Below, one piece after another: positions 58,260 to 64,000 of a stretch of 64,000 nucleotides of DNA. The stretch comes from Geothrix sp. (GTDB lineage Bacteria; Acidobacteriota; Holophagae; Holophagales; Holophagaceae), in NCBI GenBank assembly GCA_030681515.1, contig JAUXSE010000053.1, forward strand, positions 62,001 through 126,000, given 5' to 3'. A model generated the notes under the pieces. It was not told the DNA's origin. It worked only from the letters and a program-made list of their open reading frames with translations, and searched no databases. Position numbers and translations under genes: made by a program. Positions within the stretch are counted from its first letter, which is position 1. Every line of letters begins with the position of its first letter.

Positions 58260-59515
58260 GCCGGTTGCGGATGCCGGGCCACGAAGCGGTCGTAGAGCAG
58301 CATGAGGACCGTGGAGACACCGCCGATGGCGGAGAGGGTGAACCACATCATCCCGGGGCGGTGGGACTGCTTCAGGAAGGTCTCCACAAGGAAACCACCA
58401 AGGTAGCCGGCCACCAGGGCACCGATGGCCACCGGCAGGAAGGCGAAACCCATGTAGGTCCCCACCTGGTCCTTCGGCGCCAGATCCGCGACGTATTCAT
58501 AGAAGCGGGGGGCCTGCATGGCCTCGCCCACGGCGAAGATCATGATGCCGGCCACGGCGGCGCCCAGGGTGGGCACGGCGCCGATGAGGAGCCAGCCGAG
58601 ACTCGCCACGGCGAAACCCGACGACATGGCCAGGATGGGGCGGACCTTCCTCATCATGGCCGTCACCGGGACCGTGAGCACGATGATGGCCAGGGAATCC
58701 ACGATCTCGATGAGCTCGAAGCGCGGATAGTGGAGGACATCCCGCACATAGAAAGGCAGGCTGTAGAAGATCTGCCAGAACATGATCCAGAAACCCGAGA
58801 AGATCACGAGGAAGGCCATGAACCGCAGGTTTCCGAAGACCAGCCCCATGTCCCGGAACACCTGGGGGAGGGTCCGGGGAGCCTCATCCAAGGATGCCCG
58901 GTCCGGTTCCCTGAAGAACACGAGCGTGCCCAGGAGGTTCAACAGCGAGGTCACCGCCGACATCACCAGGACATACTCGATGCCCAGGCCTTCCCGCACC
59001 TGCAGGCCCAGGACCGGCCCCATGGCGCCCCCGAGGTTCACCAGGGTGTAGTAGATGGAGTAGCCCAGGGACTTCGTCGCCGGGGTGGTGGTCCGGGCCA
59101 CGGTCCCCACCACGCAGGGCTTGATGAGCGATCCCCCGATGGCCGTCAGCAGCAGCGCCCCGATGATGTAGGGCGTGGTGCCCACGGAGGCCACGAAGGC
59201 CTGGCCCATGGGCAGCCCCGCGAGCCCGATGGCGAAGTACCCCAGGCTGAAGATGGAGAAACAGGCGATCAGGCTGCGCCGGAATCCGTAGCGATCCACG
59301 AGGGGCCCGGCCAGGGTGGGCAGGAAGAATACCGCGAAGCCGTAGAGACCGACCAGGGCGCTGCCGGTACGGCCCAGCCCCACCTTCTCCACCAGGTACA
59401 CCGCCAGCACGGCCTTGGATCCGTAGAAGGCCAGGCGCTCGAAGAGCTCCAGGACATTGGCGACCCAGAAGGACCGGGTGAACCCGGTACGCAGGTGTTG
59501 AATGCGATCAGCCAT
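58256..59515 (-). CDS. MFS/POT-family transporter, probable peptide permease
   Basis: About 419 residues with twelve hydrophobic segments. The first helix has LELFERLAFYG, the ExxER motif of proton-dependent oligopeptide transporters, and VNLGGAMGPVLGLQV matches a later POT motif. The start at 59515 is chosen over an ATG at 59554 because the extension is polar and unconserved; GGAGG lies about 12 bases upstream. It is convergent with the DPP IV gene. Confidence 0.85.
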   Translation of the reverse strand: MADRIQHLRTGFTRSFWVANVLELFERLAFYGSKAVLAVYLVEKVGLGRTGSALVGLYGFAVFFLPTLAGPLVDRYGFRRSLIACFSIFSLGYFAIGLAGLPMGQAFVASVGTTPYIIGALLLTAIGGSLIKPCVVGTVARTTTPATKSLGYSIYYTLVNLGGAMGPVLGLQVREGLGIEYVLVMSAVTSLLNLLGTLVFFREPDRASLDEAPRTLPQVFRDMGLVFGNLRFMAFLVIFSGFWIMFWQIFYSLPFYVRDVLHYPRFELIEIVDSLAIIVLTVPVTAMMRKVRPILAMSSGFAVASLGWLLIGAVPTLGAAVAGIMIFAVGEAMQAPRFYEYVADLAPKDQVGTYMGFAFLPVAIGALVAGYLGGFLVETFLKQSHRPGMMWFTLSAIGGVSTVLMLLYDRFVARHPQPA

Positions 59516-59599
59516 GGCCAAGAGGTGCCTCCGAGTGGGGTGGTTGTTGATCATCCCGGGGATGGTCGAGGATGGTCAACCACGAACGGCCGCGCCAAG

Positions 59600-59637
59600 C
59601 GGGAGAAGGCGGACCAGGACCGGTCCGCCTTCTCCCG
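59600..59637. terminator. Terminator between the CBS gene and the MFS gene
   Basis: A 16-bp perfect stem CGGGAGAAGGCGGACC / GGTCCGCCTTCTCCCG with loop AGGACC, downstream of the minus-strand CBS gene. Confidence 0.85.
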
Positions 59638-59651
59638 TGACGCCGCCTTGG

Positions 59652-60074
59652 CTACTTGCCGGCCCTGGCGAATTCCACCACGGCGCGCAGCATGTCGCCC
59701 ACGGACATGATGCCCACCAGGTCGCCCTTGGCATCCACGACGCACAGGCCGTAGAGCTTGTGGTCCAGGATGGCCTGGGCGGCGGTCGCGAGATCGGTTT
59801 CGGGCGTGACTGTGTGGGGGTGGGCGTTCATCACCTCCTTCACCGCGGTCTTGGACAGCAGGTAATGGACCTCCCAGGTATCCAGGGAGGTCGCCTTGCC
59901 CGGCGAATAGTCCTTGATCATCCGATCCGTGATGATGCCCACGAAGCGGTCCTTGGCCATGACGGGAAGGCGCCGGATGCCCTTCTCCTTCATGAGGTGG
60001 ATGGCCTCGATGATCGAGGCGTCCTCGAGGATCGTGATGGGATTCCTGGTCATCCACTCGCGAACACAGCTCAT
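59652..60074 (-). CDS. CBS-domain pair protein
   Basis: A 140-residue protein of two CBS domains (VREWMTRNPITILEDASI and KEVMNAHPHTVTPETDL, each ending with a GIIT/GIMS motif). Such proteins sense adenine nucleotides. AGGAGGAG before the ATG at 60074 fixes the start; the upstream sequence is divergent promoter space for livK. No effector domain is fused. Confidence 0.92.
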   Translation of the reverse strand: MSCVREWMTRNPITILEDASIIEAIHLMKEKGIRRLPVMAKDRFVGIITDRMIKDYSPGKATSLDTWEVHYLLSKTAVKEVMNAHPHTVTPETDLATAAQAILDHKLYGLCVVDAKGDLVGIMSVGDMLRAVVEFARAGK

Positions 60075-60193
60075 GAAATGCTCCTCCTGGGTGGAGGGTA
60101 TTGTATCCCCTTGGCCATCGAAACGCTTTGGGTCCTGGATACCCCGTGCCAAGATGAGCCTACCCATCACCATCACCTATCGAGGAGGATCTC

Positions 60194-61387
60194 ATGAGAT
60201 GTCCCACACTCGTCTTGCGAGCCGCATTCGCAGTAAGCATTTGCGGCGCTTCGCTCCTTCAGGGGGCCGACCCCCTGAACCTTTCCATCCCCCTTCCCCT
60301 GACGGGCGGCCAGGCCAAATTCGGCGAGATGATGAAGCGCTCGTACGAGATGGCCACCGACGAGATCAATGCCAAGGGAGGCGTGAAGGGACGGAAAGTG
60401 ATCCTGGCCTTCGAGGACTCCCAGGCCAAGGCCGATTCCGCCCGGGCCATCGTCGAAAAGCTCATTGACGTCAAGAAGCAGCCGATCATCATTGGCGAGT
60501 ACACCTCCGCCTGCGCCAAGGCCGTGGCAGCGGTGGCCAACGAACGGAAGACACCCTACCTCATCGTGGCCTCCGCCGATGACGCGATCACCCAGCAGAA
60601 CTACAAGTATGTGTTCCGGCAGAATGTACCGAATGCCTACTACGCGCAGGGCCTGGTGTCCTTCTTCAAGGATGTGGTGAAGCCGCAAAGCATCGCCATC
60701 CTCTTCGAGAGTTCGGATTTCGGAACCTCAGGGGCTGCCGACATGGAAAAGCACGCCCAGCGCATGGGCATGAAGGTCGTGCTGAAGGAGAAGTACGAAA
60801 AGGGCGCCGTGGACTTCAAGCCCATCCTTTCCAAGGTCAAGCAGGCCGCCCCCGACGTGATCTTCATGGTGTCCTACGTGATGGACGCTTCCCTGCTCAT
60901 GAAGCAGCTCAAGGAGCTCCGCGTCGACGCCAAGCTGTTTGCCGGTGGCGCGGCCGGGTTCGCCCTGCCGGAATTCGTGGACAACGCCAAGGACGCGGCG
61001 GAGTACGTGGTCACCGCCACCCTCTGGACCCCCCAGGTGAAATACAAGGGCGCCAAGGAATATGCAGACAAGTACAAGGCCAAGTTCGGTGACTTCCCCT
61101 CCTACCATGGCGCGTCGGCCTATTCGGCGATGTATGTGGTGCAGGATGTCCTCACCCGGGCCAAGTCCCTGTCGCAGGAAGACATCACCGCCGCGATGAA
61201 GAAGACGGATCTCCAGACGGCCTACGGCCACATCAAGTTCGAGGACAGGGACGGGTACCAGAACCAGTGCTTCTCGGAGACCTTCGTCCTGCAGGTGCAG
61301 AAGGGTGAACACCAGACGGTCTGGCCCGCCACCTACGCGAACCAGAAGTACCTCTTTCCCATTCCCAAGTGGAGGGATCGTAAGTAG
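60194..61387 (+). CDS. livK: Branched-chain amino acid-type ABC transporter substrate-binding protein
   Basis: A 397-residue exported binding protein: signal peptide (RAAFAVSICGASLLQGA), then LSIPLPLTGGQAKFGEM, NAKGGVKGRKVILAFEDSQ and ASLLMKQLKELRVDAKLFAG. The fold is the LivJ/LivK type-I periplasmic-binding family, but the ligand may be another amino acid or an aromatic acid. GAGGAGG precedes the ATG. It heads the operon livKHMG. Confidence 0.93.
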   Translation: MRCPTLVLRAAFAVSICGASLLQGADPLNLSIPLPLTGGQAKFGEMMKRSYEMATDEINAKGGVKGRKVILAFEDSQAKADSARAIVEKLIDVKKQPIIIGEYTSACAKAVAAVANERKTPYLIVASADDAITQQNYKYVFRQNVPNAYYAQGLVSFFKDVVKPQSIAILFESSDFGTSGAADMEKHAQRMGMKVVLKEKYEKGAVDFKPILSKVKQAAPDVIFMVSYVMDASLLMKQLKELRVDAKLFAGGAAGFALPEFVDNAKDAAEYVVTATLWTPQVKYKGAKEYADKYKAKFGDFPSYHGASAYSAMYVVQDVLTRAKSLSQEDITAAMKKTDLQTAYGHIKFEDRDGYQNQCFSETFVLQVQKGEHQTVWPATYANQKYLFPIPKWRDRK

Positions 61388-61453
61388 CCCTTTCCAACCG
61401 CGGGCGGGCCGGTCCCAGGGATCAGCCCGCCCGCCCCACATCCAGGTGGACAC

Positions 61454-62383
61454 ATGGGTTCAGCACAACTCGAGGTCCTGCTCCAGACTCTCATTTCCGG
61501 GCTCCTGCTCGGGGGCCTCTACGCCCTGATCGGTCTCGGCATGACCCTGATCATGGGCGTCATGAAGATCATCAACCTGGCCCATGGCGAACTCATGATG
61601 GTGGGGATGTATATCGCCTTCTGGATGTTCACCCTGTTCGGCGTGGACCCCTACCTTTCGGTCTTCATCGCGGGACCGGTTCTCTTCTTTCTGGGTATCG
61701 CAATCCAGAAGTTCCTGGTCAACCCCGTCCTCAAGGTGGACAGTATCCTCCCCGAGAACCAGGTGATCCTCACCGTCGGCATCGGCATGGTGCTCTCAAG
61801 CGCGGCCACCATCGCGTTCAAGAGCGACTACCGCTCCACCCCGGTGAGTTACGGGACCAGTGCCTTCTACCTTTCCGACATCTGGAAGGGTTCCCCCATC
61901 GAGCTTTCCCTTTCCATTCCCTGGAGCGTCAGTTTCGTGTTCGCCCTGGCCATCACCGGTGCTCTCTGGTTCTTCCTCCAGAAGACCGATATGGGGAAAT
62001 CCATCCGGGCCACTTCACAGGATCTCGACGCGGCCCTTCTCATGGGCGTCAATGTCCAGCGGATGAGGGTCGTCACCTTCGGCCTTGGCTCGGGCCTGGT
62101 GGGGGCGGCCGGGTGCCTGTTCATTCCCATCTACTATCTCTATCCCGCCCTGGGGGGCCAGTTCACCCTGATCGCCTTCGTCATCACCATCCTCGGGGGC
62201 CTGGGTTCCAACGTTGGGGCCATTCTGGGAGGCCTCATCCTGGGCCTCTTCGAGTCGCTGACCGCGACTTATGTCGGCATGGGCTGGGCCCCCGTGGGCC
62301 GCTTCTTGATATTCATCGCCGCCCTGCTGTTCCTTCCGGGTGGAGTCGCCTCGCTGCTGAGGAGAAGGACGTTCGGGAAATGA
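61454..62383 (+). CDS. livH: Branched-chain amino acid ABC permease LivH
   Basis: A 309-residue membrane permease: LISGLLLGGLYALIGLGMTL and VMKIINLAHGELMMVGMY near the start, then GLGSNVGAILGGLILGLFES close to the end, all LivH hallmarks. AGGTGG precedes the ATG. It overlaps livM by ATGA. Confidence 0.96.
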   Translation: MGSAQLEVLLQTLISGLLLGGLYALIGLGMTLIMGVMKIINLAHGELMMVGMYIAFWMFTLFGVDPYLSVFIAGPVLFFLGIAIQKFLVNPVLKVDSILPENQVILTVGIGMVLSSAATIAFKSDYRSTPVSYGTSAFYLSDIWKGSPIELSLSIPWSVSFVFALAITGALWFFLQKTDMGKSIRATSQDLDAALLMGVNVQRMRVVTFGLGSGLVGAAGCLFIPIYYLYPALGGQFTLIAFVITILGGLGSNVGAILGGLILGLFESLTATYVGMGWAPVGRFLIFIAALLFLPGGVASLLRRRTFGK

Positions 62384-63318
62384 ATAGAGTCGCCATCCCC
62401 CTCGCCGTTTTCGGTGCGCTCCTGGCGCTCCCCCTGATCGGCCTCAGTTCCTACACCATGCACATCCTGGTCCTGGTGCTCATGTGGACCACCATCGGCA
62501 TGGCCTGGAACCTGCTCGGAGGATACTGCGGGCAGGTCTCCTTCGGCCACGCCGCCTACTTCGGCGTCGGCGCCTACACCGCCGGCATCCTCTACTTCAA
62601 GCTCCAGATCTCCGCCTGGTGGGGCATTCCGCTCAGCGTCGCCGTGGTGTCGGTTTTCGCCTTCCTGCTCGGCTACATCGTGCTCAAGCTTCGCGGTCCC
62701 TTCTTCGCTCTGGCCACCCTCGCCTCGGGCGAAGTTCTCCGGATCACCACGGAAAACATGGGCGAGTTCACCAACGGGACCCTTGGCATCCTCATCCAGC
62801 AGCGCACCTGGATCGAGAAGACCTGGTACTACTACATCATCCTGGCCATCGCCGCCCTGACCTTCGTGGTGATCCGGAAGCTCGTCGCATCCAAGTGGGG
62901 CTACTATTTCGTCGCCATCCGCGAGGATCAGGATGCCGCCGAATCCCTGGGCATCGACACCACGCGCTACAAGACGATCGCCCTGGTCATCAGCGCCATC
63001 CTGACCGGCATCTGTGGAGCCTTCTACACGAACTACATGGGATACATTGATCCCCACATCGTCTTCGCCCTGCACGACATCAGCATCATCACCATCATGA
63101 TCGTGATGGTCGGCGGCGTCGCGACCGAATGGGGGGCCCTGATCGGGGCGGGCATCATGGTGCTGCTCGCCGAATGGATCCGGGCGATTCCGGGCCTCGG
63201 GGCCTCGCATCAGGCCTTCTTCGGCATCCTGCTGATCGCGATCATCATCTTCCTCCCCAACGGGATCGTAGGGGATCTGCCCAAGATCACGCGATTGTTC
63301 AGGAGGGCACGCGCATGA
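62380..63318 (+). CDS. livM: Branched-chain amino acid ABC permease LivM
   Basis: A 312-residue permease: NLLGGYCGQVSFGHAAYFGV, LRGPFFALATLASGEVL and AIREDQDAAESLGIDTTRYK are LivM motifs. Its TGA overlaps the ATG of a micro-ORF (63315-63318) rather than livG, which is 246 bases further on. Confidence 0.96.
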   Translation: MNRVAIPLAVFGALLALPLIGLSSYTMHILVLVLMWTTIGMAWNLLGGYCGQVSFGHAAYFGVGAYTAGILYFKLQISAWWGIPLSVAVVSVFAFLLGYIVLKLRGPFFALATLASGEVLRITTENMGEFTNGTLGILIQQRTWIEKTWYYYIILAIAALTFVVIRKLVASKWGYYFVAIREDQDAAESLGIDTTRYKTIALVISAILTGICGAFYTNYMGYIDPHIVFALHDISIITIMIVMVGGVATEWGALIGAGIMVLLAEWIRAIPGLGASHQAFFGILLIAIIIFLPNGIVGDLPKITRLFRRARA

Positions 63319-63377
63319 GCACGCAGCAGGAGCGGAGTGCCACCGGGCGCAGCACGACCCCACAGGGGTGGCGCACA
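63313..63377 (+). repeat. 65-bp repeat, copy 1 (between livM and livG)
   Basis: Matches copy 2 (63489-63553) at about 60 of 65 positions. Begins GCATGAGCACGCAGCAGGAG and ends GGGGTGGCGCACA. Includes the ATGA junction of livM. Confidence 0.95.
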
Positions 63378-63494
63378 AAAATCCACCCTGGGCCCGGAAA
63401 CCCGGAAAGGATGATTCCCTCCGCGCCGGGTCCCGGCTTCACGGGCTCCACAGGAGCCCGCTCCGCCACCCGGCGGTCGGGAGGTGCGGCATGA
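63315..63494 (+). CDS. Micro-ORF 1 between livM and livG
   Basis: A 59-residue frame starting MSTQQERSATGRSTTPQGW at an ATGA overlap with livM and ending with an ATGA overlap with micro-ORF 2. The tail, RSGGAA after a Pro/Gly/Ser-rich middle, repeats the ending of micro-ORF 2. The livM end supplies AGGAGG upstream. The chain of overlaps argues that ribosomes pass through it, but whether the peptide has a role is unknown. It may be a repeat tolerated because it stays open. Confidence 0.5.
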   Translation: MSTQQERSATGRSTTPQGWRTKIHPGPGNPERMIPSAPGPGFTGSTGARSATRRSGGAA

Positions 63495-63553
63495 GCACGC
63501 AGCAGGAGCGGAGTGCCACCGCGCGCAGCGCGGCCCCCAAGGGGTGGCGCACA
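63489..63553 (+). repeat. 65-bp repeat, copy 2
   Basis: Second copy of the livM-livG repeat; five substitutions from copy 1. Contains internal palindromes (CGCGC/GCGCG and a GTGCCACC/GGTGGCGCAC arm pair), reminiscent of small palindromic repeats. Confidence 0.95.
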
Positions 63554-63568
63554 GGAGGTGCGGCATGA
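63491..63568 (+). CDS. Micro-ORF 2 directly upstream of livG
   Basis: A 25-residue frame starting MSTQQERSATARSAAPKGW, paralogous to the first 20 residues of micro-ORF 1. Its start overlaps the stop of micro-ORF 1 and its stop overlaps the livG ATG (both ATGA). GGAGGTGCGGC lies directly before its ATG and again before livG. Likely maintains translational coupling to livG. Confidence 0.5.
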   Translation: MSTQQERSATARSAAPKGWRTGGAA

Positions 63569-64000
63569 GCCTCCTCCAGGTGCAGAACGCATACAAATTC
63601 TTCGGCGGGCTCGCCGCTGTCACCGATGTGAGTTTCGAGATCGAGCCAGGCGAGATCCTGGCCCTCATTGGGCCCAACGGGGCCGGCAAGACCACCGTGT
63701 TCAACGTGGTGAACGGTTTCTACAAGCCTTCCAAGGGCAGGATCTCGTTCAAGGGCGTGGACATTTCCGGGATGAAGCCCCACAAGATCTGCAAGATGGG
63801 GATGGCCCGCACCTTCCAGGTCGTGAAGCCCCTCCAGCGGATGTCCGTCCTCGACAATGTGATCGCCTCGGCCTACCTGCGCACCGACTCGAAAGAGAAG
63901 GCGACGGCCATCGCCATGGAGACCCTGAAGTTCACCGGGCTCTACGAGGATCGGGATGTGATTTCCAAGGGCCTGCCCCTGGGCAAACGCAAGCGGCTTG
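63565..64000 (+). CDS. livG: Branched-chain amino acid ABC ATPase LivG, N-terminal part
   Basis: The window ends inside the gene after 145 codons. Visible: LQVQNAYKFFGGLAAVTDV, Walker A GPNGAGKTT, the Q-loop ARTFQVVKPL and LPLGKRKRL at the degenerate signature motif that LivG-type ATPases carry. GGAGG lies eight bases before the ATG. LivF is expected beyond the window. Confidence 0.95.
   Translation, partial: MSLLQVQNAYKFFGGLAAVTDVSFEIEPGEILALIGPNGAGKTTVFNVVNGFYKPSKGRISFKGVDISGMKPHKICKMGMARTFQVVKPLQRMSVLDNVIASAYLRTDSKEKATAIAMETLKFTGLYEDRDVISKGLPLGKRKRL

Overview
The window is about two-thirds GC by eye and densely coding on both strands. No gap without a gene exceeds 300 bases, and I see no rRNA, tRNA, CRISPR array or complete transposase. 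Lipid A synthesis (lpxA, fabZ), a type IV pilus secretin operon, lipoproteins, the futalosine menaquinone pathway (mqnA), an HD-GYP protein and a DPP IV-type peptidase point to a Gram-negative, respiring, motile bacterium. The mix resembles Acidobacteriota of the Holophagae/Geothrix type. That placement is inference, not something the sequence proves.

Layout. 0-7 kb: 5' end of rapZ, secA, ndk, proS with a coupled unknown gene, a GatB/YqeY protein and a lone cheX. 7-15 kb: housekeeping (ferredoxins, thiL, ybaB-recR, dodecin, algH, mogA, purK with a coupled ATP-grasp gene). 14.9-22.7 kb: a defence island. It holds a type III-like restriction-modification pair (mod, then res) followed by hicA-hicB on the minus strand, a divergent XRE regulator on the plus strand, and a second hicB with a truncated hicA. 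22.7-27.7 kb: envelope and signalling genes (lipoprotein, N-acetylmuramoyl-L-alanine amidase, a two-gene RdgC-like protein, PP2C phosphatase, small proteins). 27.7-34 kb: pilMNOPQ, a second PP2C phosphatase and a DnaJ-TPR protein. 34-44 kb: gatA, a 2-oxoacid dehydrogenase E2, dnaB, a very large lipoprotein, a SanA-like protein, an ABC ATPase and carbonic anhydrase. 44-52 kb: HD-GYP/fabZ/lpxA/era, then rlmD-like/speD/DUF454, then an alkylation-repair cluster with one intact methyltransferase, one Cys-less homologue and a broken alkA. 52-60 kb: mqnA, a PepQ-like dipeptidase, a sensor kinase with a membrane partner, DPP IV, an MFS/POT transporter and a CBS protein. 60-64 kb: a branched-chain amino acid ABC transporter operon (livK, H, M, G) running off the window.

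Three observations stand out. (1) Two copies of a palindrome, CAAyACAA-N5-TTGTGTTG, lie just upstream of mod and just upstream of the divergent XRE gene, which suggests a controller-type switch for the restriction-modification system. (2) Between livM and livG sit two paralogous micro-ORFs sharing an MSTQQERSAT start. All three junctions are ATGA stop-start overlaps, so a repeat appears to have entered the operon without breaking translational coupling. (3) Several gene boundaries carry local duplications: the 3' ends of the E2 and pepQ genes are copied downstream, the amidase start lies in a 24-bp tandem repeat, and heptamer arrays abut secA/rapZ and the DPP IV/MFS junction.
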